From NCBI GenBank assembly GCA_022695795.1, contig MU404113.1, positions 124,001 through 188,000 on the forward strand: a DNA stretch of 64,000 nt, written 5' to 3'. Below are positions 32,842 through 44,523 of this stretch, in pieces. Each line of letters starts with the position of its first letter. Positions within the stretch are counted from its first letter, which is position 1. This stretch comes from Biscogniauxia marginata (lineage: Eukaryota > Ascomycota > Sordariomycetes > Xylariales > Xylariaceae). The notes below the pieces were generated by a model. It was not told where the DNA came from. It worked only from the letters and a program-made list of their open reading frames with translations, and made no database searches. The position numbers were made by a program, and so were the translations under genes.

Positions 32842-35457
32842 AACCTCCTTTTCTTGTTCCCTTTTGCCTGCAGAGACTCTCGTATCCAGTCAGTCGTCGA
32901 GGCTGTACGTCTCTTCACGATTTTACTGGTTTGCCTTTTGCCGACTATGGCAAGCCCCGAGACATTCGAGAACGCCCGAGTTGATCAACGAGAAAAGGGG
33001 GATCAAACCCTCTTATGGTATTTTTTTAGAGGGCACAAATGTTCCCTGGGGTGGGGGCAATAAACACGCTGGGTTCGGGAGGGAGCGGTTGGCTCACTGT
33101 GCGTGGCCGTCTAGGACTTTACGTGAGAAATTGGGCAACGAAGATACCAGACAGAGGATATGAGTGAACGGGAAGTGCGTGCGGCTCTGCTGGCGATGGC
33201 CCGGATACATAAGTAGTTGATAGACTGTCAAAGTCTCGACTGTCAGCCTCTAGTGGTGCCAGCCGGGGGAAAAAAGGTAAGGCAAAGCCTTATTCTTGTC
33301 GGAGACTCCCACTCTGTCCCTGTCGTGTAGCCCTAGTCGGGAACCAGATCCTAAGGCTGCACCGAAGCTGCTGTCTAAAGGGCTACATACAGTCTGTAAA
33401 TTGGCCAATCGCTCATCTGCCCTTGAAAATGTAGGTATGCTCCGTGTACATGCATGACCTGATCACTTTTCCTGTAGGCTGGTTTCCTTTCGCTCAAGCC
33501 GATCGCTGGTAAAGAACCCAGTTAAGAGGCCGGTTGCTGTTAGGCCACGAGCTTCGGCCCAAGCCCGAACGTCTTGAACTTAGTATACACCTAGTTATAT
33601 TGAAACCCTCCCGGTTCCTATTAGAGGGAGCCCACCAATGTGGGTTTTACCCGTTGTTATACTTGCACTTTTGACAACCCCTGTCGGTTTCGGGGCCCAC
33701 GCCACCTAGGTACATACCTACGCTGGTTGGCCTCCCCGCATGGGGGCTATGTCAAAATGCTATACTGACTTATGTGTTCGGCAATATCTCCATGACCCCA
33801 AACATACAAGCTTAAGCCTGACTGATGGGCTTGTATACCCCTTCGATAGTCCGATTGGATCTTGCCAGCTGAGCAATTTGTTTAATTATTGTTCGGCAGG
33901 TTGAAATACTTCAACGGGAAAAGGAAGTACTCCGCATCCCGTGCCACGATCCTGCATTGTCACCATGTAGGTGCGGGAGGCCGCAATCGTTGTCCTAAGC
34001 ACTATTTGCCTACCGTTAGGTCTACTTGGTCTTCGTTGTCTCCATGACAAGAATATCCTGTAATCCTAGAGAAGCGGATCCTTCTTCCAGCCCCAGCCTC
34101 TAGATTAGCTTGGTCAAGAAAAACAACTAACTAATACCTGAGCTTCTTATACCCCGGTCTTCTGTATTGTGTCGAAAATTGCGAGATGTCCACCTCGCTA
34201 TCCATAGATCTGTTTAAACTAGGCAGGATTACTATCTAGAGGTAGATATTATACTACGAAGTGCAATTAGTGCCTCCGTGTCCTCCGTGCCAAGCGGCCC
34301 AAACGCAGTACCAGTCCTCTAATTTTCAACATAAGAAATGTACGGTACGTTAGGTACTTAATATATATATATAACTAGGTACCTAGGTAAGCATCTGCCT
34401 ATTTTTATCCCCTCTGGTGTTGCAATGGACCCAACGATGAATTTTACTATTTCGGCCCAGTCAGCCCTAGAGAAGAAACTGGGATATTGCCGCAGGATTT
34501 ACCTTCGTTCACCATGCCTGTATCCCCATCGCATACCTACCAGATGATTTGTATTCCAAATATCTACCCCGGCGTTCGAGCTCAGGACACTAGCCGACCG
34601 TGGCAAACCTTCGGTGAGTACAGTACTTATTGTATTCTACTGAATCTAACCTAAGCGATGCGCCTACGTGTTCTCATATACCGCTCCAGAGAAGCAAGTA
34701 GGCAAGCTACTTATTCGCCTCCGGGCATGTGAGCGGCACGTGGGAAGAGCCTCCGAAGGATATGCCCGTGGATGGTCGATCTCATGCTTCGCCGGGACGC
34801 GCCTTATATGACGATACCCGGTTCCATAAAACCATCAAATAATCCTTTTCTTATCAAATAGTCTGTCCAAAAAAGTACTGACCATAACGAGGTGCGGTTG
34901 CTCGATCAATTACGTATTTGGATCTTGATGTCTTACGATCATCCGTATACTGCGAATCGGATTATTTGCCAAGTAACTAAATAAATGCGCGACTCGTCAG
35001 TGGATGTTCCGTAGATTTACTCCTGTACGCGGTGGTAATGGTGGTGGTGGCAGTCTCTCGGGGGAGTAGAGCCGGGAATAGTAGTTCAGAATGCTTTGAT
35101 GCTCGTAAGGTATTATCGGAGGAGGCTGTCCTCTTTGCAAAAAAAGAAGAACATACCAATTTTTTTCCTCGCAACCCTAGTCGATCGAAAGCTACCTGCT
35201 AGTTTATGTTAAAATATGAGGTAGGTCGCGGTACCAGTCTAACGGTTAACTCGTCATGCGAAAATGAGTTGAGCTTCCGCATATACGTAATTATCCATAC
35301 TCAGTCACTCAAGCACACTAGTCATCAATGTTGCCTATGTAGGCAGAGAGTATATGCGTGTATTGATAGCTAGGCCAATGCAATCTGTTATTTTCATCGT
35401 GTATGAAAAGCTAGAGTTTTGCGCCAGCACCGCGTCCCGGTATCCGAGAATAATTGC
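32842..35457. other. Intergenic region without supported genes
   Basis: Only short overlapping frames are seen. The first few hundred bases are the promoter of the Zn2Cys6 gene. A TA microsatellite (tatatatatata) lies near 34360-34372, next to the dispersed motif CTAGGTACCTAGG. Nothing else is recognised. Confidence 0.4.
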
Positions 35458-38400
35458 TTAAACTTCAGTCTCGATGCCAACCTCGTCCTTTTCGCCGTGG
35501 TGAAAGATACCGCTGATATTGCCCTTGAGCCTACTCAGCTTGCTACCGAGATGGTCAGCTTCTCTTGCTGCACGCCACTGCATAATGCCACGATGTTTGC
35601 GATGCAATTGCTTGTGATGATCCTTGTAATCGCGCAACTGGCCCCTCAAGCCCCTAGAACCGTCATCGGGGTCGTTGTGGCCCGGCGCAAGCGCCGACGT
35701 GGCTGCTGACGTGGTGCCGTCCACTGGATTCCGGAACATGTTTTTGACTTTTTTGAATTCGCGCAACGACAGGCGGGACGCGCCCGATGATCTGGACGCA
35801 CCGCCCTCGTCTTCGTTCTCGGAGCTAGAAGCTGATGAGTCATCGTTCGTATGAACCCGTAGCCTTTTCTTGCGGGTATCATCCTCGGTATCATCTTTGC
35901 CTGAAGAATATTCTTCGTCGTCGGATTCAACACTTCCGTCGTCGAGTTTCTCGTCTGTAATCGTATCTAGACACTCCATAACGTTACGCATGTCTTCATT
36001 TTTAGCCCGGGAGGCATAGGCTTTATGGTATCCAGAGAGACCACGCCAGAACTTGAGCTCGATCTCGACCTCCCCCAGGGGTCGATCATTTTCGTCCATA
36101 CCATTGTAATCGCAGCAGGATCGGGCTCGGCGAAAGCCTTCCTTTTCACCCCTCCAAACATCCAAGGTCTTTGTTTCAGTTTCATCGTCGACAAGCTCGT
36201 GAAGCCAAAGCACAGAAAACGCTGCGGTCTTGTCAGACCCGAAGGTTGATTCACGGAATTCAATGACCAATGCGGAAGAATAGCGCTTGCGGACAGCCAA
36301 GAACACATCTTTTTGGCCGTTCTGGTCTCTGAAGCTCCATTGGCCATTCTGAGGGTAAATTTTGGCCCGTCCCAAGTTGGTTCGTAGTTTTATCCGGTGT
36401 CCGGTAAAGTTATTAGGCAGGCCTGTATTGGGTGTGATTGAACATATTTGGAGGGTGCCATAATCCCATCCTCTAACGTTGTGAGGAAGCTTAATCTCTA
36501 TGCTTCGCCATACCATACTAATACGCGCTCTTCCATAGCCGATACCACCGATGAGAGGGTAGTTCTCCATGACTTGGCTCCTATTGGCAAACACTTTAGC
36601 AAGTGGAAGGTATACAATACCAATCAATGGGTCGTCTTCTTGCTCACGGGAATCCCGTACGCTAACAATGACTTCTGCGTTCCGCCAGTCCCGGACAAAA
36701 CGCTCGGTTCCAGCATTGAAGAATGGCTTTGAGTTCTTAGGTTTCGTTCGCGTCCTAAAAATCTTCTTATGGTTGAGGATGATGGTGCAATAACTATCGG
36801 GCATATCGTCAGATTGCTCGGTCTCATCCTCATCATCGCCGCTGTCACCATTGTCTTGCTTCTGAAGCCTCTGGACTTCGAGGCCTGTGATGTTATGGAT
36901 TTGCACGCTCAGCACGCCTGACACAAACTCGTCATTTGGCGGCGCTGAGATTATCATGACATCTTCCATTTCTTTATAATCTTGCGATTTCTGCTGCCTT
37001 ATTTCCTCGTCGTTGGAAGGCTTGCCTGCTTCCCTAAGTTTATGTTCGGCCTTTTCCGAGACATACTGCTTGAGCTGCTCCTTGGTGCGGATACCTTCAT
37101 TTATGGTCTGCTGTTGGAGTTGTTGTGGCATTATCCTCGTCTTGGAGAAATATCCAACAGACCAGACCAAGGAACCAGGCATTGTCTCGTCGGGATCTTG
37201 ACCAGCCAGGCGGTCCTCACGGTCTTGGATTTTATTGGAGGTTCTAGAATCTTTCATGAGAAAATTCAGATCCAGCTCCACTCGGCCGAGATCATCGTCC
37301 GCAGACCACCTGTCCGAGTCCCACAGTTGTAAGCGCAATTTCTCCTCCGCGTTCACTTCTTCCGGTGTTACCAAGATGCTGGCATACTCATGCCAGCTAG
37401 GCTCAATTTCATCCGTGATGATTCGAGTTGCAGCCACAGGTTTACCAAACTTGCCCCATGAAACAGTGACATATGCATCGCTCGAGCCTTGCATTGGGCC
37501 AATACCACCGTCTCCTTGTTTGAAGCCACAAGCTCGCTTTATGAATATCCAAACAACGCCGCGGCTCGTCGTATCCTTCTTGAAGTCTTCTCCTACAAGC
37601 ATATCCTTCAAGTTTAGCGTCAAGCTCTTCGGTGCCACATACTCGGCTAGAGCAGCATCGATTGCAGAATTGACAAAGGATGAGATAAGAGGTACGTCGG
37701 TCAAACTGAGGCCGCGCCTTGACAGGGGCACGCAGGAGATGCTCGCCTTCGGCTGCCCAAGAAATGTCAAGGTGCATAATGAAATGAATGGCGGGTCGGG
37801 TGTCAGCTGCAGCCGTAACCGAATTGTCATTATGATTCCTCGCACTTCGACCCAGACGGGAACGGCTACACCACCGGGTAGGTAAAACTTGAGATAGAGG
37901 TGAGCATTTTTTGCTTTTGCTTTCAGTGACCTACCAGACGACCGGCTCCGATAAGCAATAGCAAGTTCGAGGTTGACGAAATCGCCTTCTTCGGCTTCCA
38001 TGCCTTCACGTATGTCAACTTGATCTTGCTCTTGTTGCTTTGACTCTGTGTTCTTCTCGCCGTCATTCTGTGAAGACCCATCGACATAGCCCGTATTGCT
38101 TGAATCGTTCTGTGGGTTCTGGGGATCCGTCCGATCACTCGGGCCGGCCTGGTCGTTGTTGCAGAGTTGCCCATCGGAGCCAACCGATTTGCTAGCAGCT
38201 CCGGTTGGGAGCCACCGCACGCCAAGTATGCGAATGGCTTCGCTGCCTTGTCCCATATCGTCAACGCTCACCATCTTAATGACGGTTGGCAAGGATGCTT
38301 GCATGACATCCTCAATCTGATCAACTAGAGAAGCAAAGAGGTCTGGGTTGACCAAGGGCCAGATGGCCGAGAAAAGGCTGTTCAGCCACTGCACCGACTC

Positions 38401-39453
38401 GGGCAACTCCTCATCGTTGCTCAAGACGGCCTGTTCCTCGCGACGCGCGGCGTCCCAGGTCTCGTCATCAAAGATCTCGTTGGCTTTCTTGTTGGCCCAT
38501 TTCCCCATGCCGAGGATCGTCGCGGCTCCCAGTCCTACAAAGGAAGTCACTTTGAGCATAGTGGACCATCGCGGAAACCAGCTGACCTTCTCCAGCGGCA
38601 GACCTGTCAATCCGTGGCCAGAGAACGACCCTGGAAGTATGAATAAGACGGCGGCTAGGACACTAATGACCGAGATGCCGGCGCAGACAGCTTGCTGGTA
38701 CACGGTAGCCAGCTCCTGTCTCGTATGCTCGAAGTCCGGTGGAGGGAATAATCTTTGCATCCCATTATGGCCCCTCTGCAATTTTTCCCTCTCTGCTGTC
38801 AGCTCTTTCTCCGATTTCGATGCGCCCTGGGGCCCGGTAGCGGTGAAGTGGTGAGTCCCTGGTTCCGGCTCGTTCTCGGGGACGGAATCCAGATCTTTCT
38901 CGGTCTTGTCATGTATGGTGATGGGCAGATGAGTGACAGGATCAGTGACCTCGCGGCCTCCACCCTGTCTCTTGGTTTTCTTCATCGCCTTGCGCTTTTC
39001 TTTGGGATCAACCGCGCTCGCAGCAGCCTCTGTAGCGGACTTATCTTGCTTTCCTTCCCCCGATCTTGTTTGGTCGTCCTCGTCCCGGCACCCATATCCC
39101 TCCTCTTGCTTATGGCGATACGTCTCACTCTTCGTATCTCTCATCGGCTCTTCCGAAACACTTTGCAGCGGGCGCTCAGCGTAATTGCGATTCGAGGTCG
39201 GATAGGGATCATGCCGTGTCTCCGGGGTGTATTCGTCTTTGATGACAGCTTTGGCAGACTCATAGGCTCGTCTAGGCCTCGACTCGTCTTCTGGGCCTTG
39301 CTGGGCTTGTTCCTCGTCTTCTAAGGAGCCTTCCAGCTTTCTCCTGTGTTGTCTGTAGCCTTGTATGGTCGGAATGGGGTGTTTGGCGCTGTGAGGCCCC
39401 CCATACTCTCTCACACGAGCCGGATCGTTCTCAACGACGTCGTAGTTGGACAT
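35458..39453 (-). CDS. Mug190/tricalbin-like SMP and C2 domain membrane protein
   Basis: This is probably an ER-anchored lipid-transfer tether at ER-plasma membrane contacts, by analogy with tricalbins and extended synaptotagmins; it most resembles Schizosaccharomyces Mug190. The single exon encodes 1331 aa from the Met of MSNYDVVENDPARVREYGG; an upstream in-frame start gives a low-complexity extension and is unlikely. Residues 1-240 are charged and disordered. Two hydrophobic segments follow (QQAVCAGISVISVLAAVLFI; VTSFVGLGAATILGMG). The SMP domain starts about 350 (PESVQWLNSLFSAIWPLVNP) and contains FVNLELAIAYRSR and a hydrophobic lipid-groove pattern. A first C2 domain (about 630-745; IFIKRACGFKQGD, SSDAYVTVSWG, LRLQLWDSDRWSADDDLG) keeps Asp residues for calcium. 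A second C2-like domain (about 840-985; GVLSVQIHNITGLEV) follows. The tail (about 1200-1331) is acidic, then basic. Confidence 0.88.
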   Translation of the reverse strand: MSNYDVVENDPARVREYGGPHSAKHPIPTIQGYRQHRRKLEGSLEDEEQAQQGPEDESRPRRAYESAKAVIKDEYTPETRHDPYPTSNRNYAERPLQSVSEEPMRDTKSETYRHKQEEGYGCRDEDDQTRSGEGKQDKSATEAAASAVDPKEKRKAMKKTKRQGGGREVTDPVTHLPITIHDKTEKDLDSVPENEPEPGTHHFTATGPQGASKSEKELTAEREKLQRGHNGMQRLFPPPDFEHTRQELATVYQQAVCAGISVISVLAAVLFILPGSFSGHGLTGLPLEKVSWFPRWSTMLKVTSFVGLGAATILGMGKWANKKANEIFDDETWDAARREEQAVLSNDEELPESVQWLNSLFSAIWPLVNPDLFASLVDQIEDVMQASLPTVIKMVSVDDMGQGSEAIRILGVRWLPTGAASKSVGSDGQLCNNDQAGPSDRTDPQNPQNDSSNTGYVDGSSQNDGEKNTESKQQEQDQVDIREGMEAEEGDFVNLELAIAYRSRSSGRSLKAKAKNAHLYLKFYLPGGVAVPVWVEVRGIIMTIRLRLQLTPDPPFISLCTLTFLGQPKASISCVPLSRRGLSLTDVPLISSFVNSAIDAALAEYVAPKSLTLNLKDMLVGEDFKKDTTSRGVVWIFIKRACGFKQGDGGIGPMQGSSDAYVTVSWGKFGKPVAATRIITDEIEPSWHEYASILVTPEEVNAEEKLRLQLWDSDRWSADDDLGRVELDLNFLMKDSRTSNKIQDREDRLAGQDPDETMPGSLVWSVGYFSKTRIMPQQLQQQTINEGIRTKEQLKQYVSEKAEHKLREAGKPSNDEEIRQQKSQDYKEMEDVMIISAPPNDEFVSGVLSVQIHNITGLEVQRLQKQDNGDSGDDEDETEQSDDMPDSYCTIILNHKKIFRTRTKPKNSKPFFNAGTERFVRDWRNAEVIVSVRDSREQEDDPLIGIVYLPLAKVFANRSQVMENYPLIGGIGYGRARISMVWRSIEIKLPHNVRGWDYGTLQICSITPNTGLPNNFTGHRIKLRTNLGRAKIYPQNGQWSFRDQNGQKDVFLAVRKRYSSALVIEFRESTFGSDKTAAFSVLWLHELVDDETETKTLDVWRGEKEGFRRARSCCDYNGMDENDRPLGEVEIELKFWRGLSGYHKAYASRAKNEDMRNVMECLDTITDEKLDDGSVESDDEEYSSGKDDTEDDTRKKRLRVHTNDDSSASSSENEDEGGASRSSGASRLSLREFKKVKNMFRNPVDGTTSAATSALAPGHNDPDDGSRGLRGQLRDYKDHHKQLHRKHRGIMQWRAAREADHLGSKLSRLKGNISGIFHHGEKDEVGIETEV

Positions 39454-39606
39454 GTTGAGGTGCCTGCACAGAAGGGAAAAGGGAGAAACCAGATCGCGGA
39501 GTACGGGTTGGCAGCGACAGAGGAAAACAAGAAGATGAATGTACGAATTGTGCCCGCACGAATTCACTCTGGTAGGAAATACTATCATCAGAATGACACA
39601 TGAATG

Positions 39607-39634
39607 CTGTGCTGTGCTGTGCTGTGCTGTGTCG
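39607..39634. repeat. TGTGC pentanucleotide microsatellite
   Basis: Five tandem copies of a GCTGT/TGTGC unit lie about 150 bases upstream of the Mug190-like start codon. They probably sit in its promoter or 5' leader, and they create the HSTAQHSTAQHS run in an artefactual longer frame. Confidence 0.8.
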
Positions 39635-40086
39635 TGTGAGCCCGGCAACCAATCAAGCAACCCTGGCTTGCGTCAGGCGGGAGAAGATTGGGTTGTGCGA
39701 ACCTTGGGACGAAGGACGAAACGATGAAGTCATCGGCGGGTTAAACGAGCGGAAGTAGTACCTAGCAGTAGCTAGAACCTGCCGCCACCTGCCGCTAGGG
39801 TAATTTATAGCGGGGCAAGTACACTACAACGTCGCTATGAACTACGGATTACGTTACCTACATGTAGTACCCACCTAACTAAGTGTATTCTCGGAGGGAG
39901 TCTTTCACATCCAATATAAAACAACAACACCCTTACTAACTGTTCCTAACTAGGAGTATATTTGTGGCTCTCCGTTTTGGCAGCCTGCCAGGTAGGTATT
40001 AACATAGTTTTGGCAAAGATGAAATCCGACCTCAGCAAAGCGATAGAAGCACTTTGCCATGCTTCTAATACGGACCACCCGTGTAG

Positions 40087-41421
40087 CTATGGAATGTTCC
40101 GAGATATCCCTTGATGAAAACCTCCTTGCCTGTATGCAGGATTAAAAGAAGGACTGTTGATAGTAGTCCGCGTCAACGAAAGCCAAGCCGTGGGTAGTCC
40201 CGGCGGCTGAGACTGCAAGGGGTCTACAGAGACGGGTGCGGGAAAATCCCCATTTATTTTACGTATACGGTCTTGTGCCATATCTGATAAGTCAGATTGG
40301 TTGGGGAGTAGGTTGCCTCGGACTAGGTTTATCAGCGCGCTCCCACTCGTAAGTACATCAGCGAAAACGCTGCTTTGCAAGCTTTGCGTCTTCGAAGTCG
40401 TTGCCCCGAGTAGCTTGAAGACGTTCGATACGAAAGTCGCGTACTGTTTATCGGCATCGTCGCCGCACCCGGCTTTTTTCCATAAAGCGACGCGTATCGC
40501 GAATGCAGGACCTCTGAACATATCTTCCTGCACGAGGTTTTTCCACCATCCGTATTGGTTGATTATCTGAGCGCCCCAGCCGAGATACTTTGTGCGGTTA
40601 TCTCGCTTGTCTTGACCTTGGATGTTGGGATCTTGCGCCGAAGCTGCCAGAACTTTTCAAGGTTAGCTCTCGTGTTGATATCAAGACGGTTCATACGTAC
40701 GGAGCCTACTAGCCTCCCGAATCTGTATTCCGAAGATAGCTTCATAGTACTCGGCCGTCTCGTGCACGCTATCGTCAAAGGGCTCCGCAAGACACCAGAG
40801 TACATCGTCACTAAAACTCGGTACATGTATTTGACTGCTGATTTGATCGCGCCGACTGTCCGCCAGTAGCTTTCTGGCGGTGGATGACCAGCCCATTGTT
40901 ACATCATCCCGAATCCTTGTATTTAACGTTCGGTAGCGTAACTTGAAGTACTCCTTGGCCCAGAACACGCACATTTCGTTGAGCGTCTCCGTGCTTTTGC
41001 CGTTTGCTATGTAGGGACCGACTAACTGTTCCACCCTGTCCCTCCGCCCTAGCACCACATCGCGGCCGTAATCGATGGTTTCGTCGAACTCGGCGAGGAA
41101 GTCACCTGCGTCCTTGTTTCCTCGAATAGGCACCGCCCTGTCGTCCCGATTGCGTTCTTCTCCCTTGGCCCTCCAAAACCCAGCGTCTGCAAAGTCGGCC
41201 CCAATATAACCTTGGGAACCGACGGCCTCGAGAAGGGCAGGTTCTACAGCATTACGGGCTGAGTCAACGTCTCCTACCACCTCATCGATGTTCTTGACAT
41301 AGAGTAATAAATGGTTTTTTTTGGAGGCAGTAATAATAGGAACCGGAGGAATTGGCTTTTTTTTGATACGAGACTTGGGATGTTTGAGCAGTTTATACCG
41401 CTCTGACCCCGGCAGCGACAT
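40087..41421 (-). CDS. Uncharacterised 428-aa protein
   Basis: Two exons, 40701-41421 and 40087-40652, join in phase 1 across a 48-nt intron (donor GTACGT, branch GCTAAC, acceptor AAAAG). The result is one long frame that neither exon gives alone. The product is soluble, with no signal peptide or membrane segment. Its start is basic and Pro-rich (HPKSRIKKKPIPPVPII). Recognisable stretches are NHLLLYVKNIDEVVGDVDSA, FDETIDYGRDVVLGRRDRVE, VFWAKEYFKLRYRTLNTRIR and, in exon 2, KYLGWGAQIINQYGWWKNLV. It ends with a Pro-rich tail (PAPVSVDPLQSQPPGLP). I do not recognise a domain. Codon use and the long frame say it is a real gene; it sits with two other unknown genes on the same strand. Confidence 0.7.
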
Positions 41422-42342
41422 CCTAACTTCAGTAGACGCTGCTATGTAGAAATGATATTCAACGAAGCATAAGTCTCTTTTTCAGGCCGATTTTGACGGA
41501 TACTGCTAGCTAATTAGGTCGCTTACCCCATCACTGCGGAAGAAAGCCTGGGCAGATGGCAGATTTAAAACATATCTAACAGATATTGCTTTGTCCTGAA
41601 AGTCTCCTGTATCTTCGATAACCGCAAGCGGTTCAAAATAGTGACGGGAGCGGCTTGAAAACCCGCCTCTTACTCCTAGATGCAAACGAAGTCATATTTA
41701 GATATGTTTTCATTGCTCTAAATAGCTAACGCGGGCGGATAGAGAGCCTTTTTTTATAGTAAGGATAAAAAAAGAAAATACATAATAAGTTAACTAGGTA
41801 GGTACCTAGTCATTAAAAATATTATGCACTGCTCGATTTAACCCATGGGTCTGAAATATGCCTTGTAGTAGTAGTTTCTTACAAAAAAGAAAAAGAGAAA
41901 AGAAGAAAAGGGGGGGAGACGGAAATTACAAATTCTAAATGCCTGTTAATCTACCGTATGGTTGTTGTTAAACAATGTTCCCTACATGTATTATGTAAAC
42001 CTTTTGAGTTCCGGTTCATGTATGGAACGGAAAGAAAAGGAACGGAACGGAAAGGAAACAAGTCCTCATTGTTGCATGAAACATTTGATTCACGTATGCC
42101 AAGTTCCATTCTAGTCAAAGCCTCAATGGCTTGGCCTGGGATGCCCCGACAAGACAGTACACCAGGTAGTTCAGGTCTATACAATTTAAGTCTTAATAAT
42201 TTAAAGAAAATTACAAATAGTAAATCTTTGACATATCCTAACTACATGGCTCAACCTTACATGAAAGTCGAATTCTGTGTCCTAGATGATGTCCCTAACC
42301 CTTCCCAGCAAGTTCCCCCTAAGTTTTGTCTTCTAGGGTGCC

Positions 42343-43418
42343 TCAGATTGGGTAGTTCTTTTTCTTCTTCTTCGATAGTTGACTCTTCCCCCCCTTTTTA
42401 TGTGTCGTGACTGACTTGCTTAATAGCGAAAGATCCTGTAGGAATGGAGGTGCATTTACATCCGGCTGCAAACCGACGCTCATGTTTCCGAAGTCTTGAG
42501 CGGTCGGGAAGAGAGGAGAAAACGGCGGCGCGTTTACATCCGGCATGGTAGACGTTGGAGGAAACAAGTTCAAACTCGGCTTGAAAAGAGATGGACCCAC
42601 AATCTTATAATAATTCGTGATATCCTGGCTCGCATCTTGTTCGCCTGAAGGTGTCTCGAATGTAGGTACAAAAGCGGCCGCTTTCGGATTTGGGTCCCAT
42701 TTGGCACCTCCTTCGAGAGAAGAGGGAAGTTTCCCACGAGGCCTAAATTCGGGGAGCCTAGTAAATCCATAGGGGTCTTGGGGCAGGTCAGATATGATAA
42801 AATTAGCCGTCGCGTCGTCGCGTCCGAGGTTCACTTCAACATATAGAGTTAGTAATTGCTATGTTTAGGCCGTTTTCTCTTCTTCGACTTGTAGTAACAC
42901 ATATCCCAGGAGCTAACGCTCATGAGACAGGCGAAGGTAGGCAGTTCCTACTCCTCACACAGACTATAAGAGGCAATAAAGAACTCATCAAATTGCTCAC
43001 CTTTTTCCCTCTCTGCCCGTAAGATGTCTCGTGCGAGTCGTACTAGTGCCTCGCGTTCCTGGATATGGACTCTTCGTTTCCTTGGAGATATGACCGCTTC
43101 ATCGTCCGAGTCAGATTCTAATCGTTGTTTCTTATTAGACTTTTTCTCCTTGGTCTTTTGCAGAGTTGTCGGAGGTGTCGGGTATTGGCTAGGAGAAGTA
43201 CCCGAAGGTCCTGCCAACTCCGCGAGCTGATCTTTAAGAGACCGTCCACAGAATTCACATTCCCCCCCATACGTCTGGTGTCCACAGAGCGAACAAAGCC
43301 CGCTCTTTTGAAAAGCTGCCAAGCTAGACTGAGTCGTTGATAGTGTGGTGATCGCCATATCGTGAAATATTCGCTGCTCTGGAACTTGTGTCGGAGAGTG
43401 GTAGATAGAGCTAGTCAC
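42343..43418 (-). CDS. Uncharacterised protein with N-terminal zinc-ribbon-like motif
   Basis: Two exons, 43001-43418 and 42343-42833, join in phase 1 across a 167-nt GT-AG intron (GTGAGC...GAAG). They give 302 aa, or 283 aa from a second Met. Residues about 42-58 hold four cysteines as C-x2-C-x9-C-x2-C (CSLCGHQTYGGECEFCG), a likely zinc-binding ribbon. A Ser/Thr/Pro stretch and a basic, acidic-tailed segment with a nuclear-localisation look follow (KKSNKKQRLESDSDDE, SPRKRRVHIQERE). Exon 2 is Pro-rich and carries two copies of PDVNAPPF about 31 residues apart. It ends with a lysine run (KKKKKNYPI). It is probably nuclear. I know no family with this layout. Confidence 0.65.
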
Positions 43419-43901
43419 GCAAGGTTATACGATAATGTCAAGAATATGTCTTGCGCAGCCGTTGAAGTTTCAATGACTTGGCCACTAACAAAGATAAGCC
43501 CCTATACCGCCGGAATGAGAACATGTCCATTTAAAGACTAAGATATATGACTAAGTTTCCTGAAAACGGACTAAGCTTGCTTTCGTTAACAAAGGCGTAG
43601 CACTTGACTAATTAGCTATACACAGAAATAGCAAATTGCCTTGAGCAAGTTGTTTGAGTACTATACGTTTGCAGCTTAGCAGTACGACCAACTCATCTAA
43701 TTTATAGTTGATCAAGTCTAGCGACCGCATCGAGAGCTACACTTGGTGCCAGGGGGAGGGGCTGAGACAATTGTCTCCTTTTACGACTTAAAATATCATA
43801 GACCCCAATCGTCAACATCCACCATCAGCCCATTAACCTTCACGCTCTCAGGGAGCTCCTCCTCACCCACGTGTATCGTACGGGCCTAGGGCTTCACCGA
43901 G

Positions 43902-44523
43902 TTATCCTCTCTGATGGTCTCTGAGATGCATTTGCTCCAGTTGTTTACACGGATAGGCCTTGTTGACATCCAGCCGAGTTACCTCGTCGATCAGCCCTGG
44001 GTTAGTACCCATGTTGTTATAAACGGTTGCAAGCTGGATGGCCTGACCGAGAAACGAGATGGTGCCCACGGTACCTAAATCTTGTTGCCGAATGATGGAC
44101 TCGGCCTGCGCCGCCGGCGCACGGCTTCCCCTAACGAAGTTGAGGGCGAGGATCCCGCCATAGAACTCAAACGACATTGGCGTGGCACGCAGAAGTCAGG
44201 CTAGTGCCTACGTAGACATGGAGAGTTTGCTGGCATGCTCGGGAAATTGGTCTTTGACTATTTATCAGTCTCAGTAATGAGGATGGGTATATTCACCAAT
44301 AAAATACTCTCATAGAATAATTATATGTCTGCTCGATGAGCTGTCCTCTGGCGTAGGTTTGTACCTTGACAGCTATGGGATGACGGGGGAATAACATGGC
44401 AGTCACCTTAAACGCCGACGGCTTATAGATGTAAGGCTTTTCGCCGAGGATAGCAGCAGTATCGCATGGCACTGCAGTCCATCCATGTATATCATCCGCA
44501 GAAGTAGTTAGCATGAAAGACAT
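43902..44523 (-). CDS. Uncharacterised gene, two exon-like frames, structure unsure
   Basis: Two frames on the same strand look coding. The first (44293-44523) begins MSFMLTTSADDIHGWTAVPC and continues with KPSAFKVTAMLFPRHPIAVKV. The second (43902-44177) contains FYGGILALNFVRGSRAP and FLGQAIQLATVYNNMGTNPG and ends HLRDHQRG. A donor GTATTT after YNYSMR and an acceptor TAG near 44231 could start to link them, but I could not build one clean frame through both. They may be two exons of a gene with a further intron, or neighbouring remnants. No domain is recognised. Composition is more balanced than in chance frames nearby. Confidence 0.35.

Noticed and set aside
39454..39660. 69-residue N-terminal extension of the Mug190-like protein
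   Set aside because: It would be encoded by the TGTGC microsatellite and pyrimidine-rich leader; the internal Met of MSNYDVV fits better.
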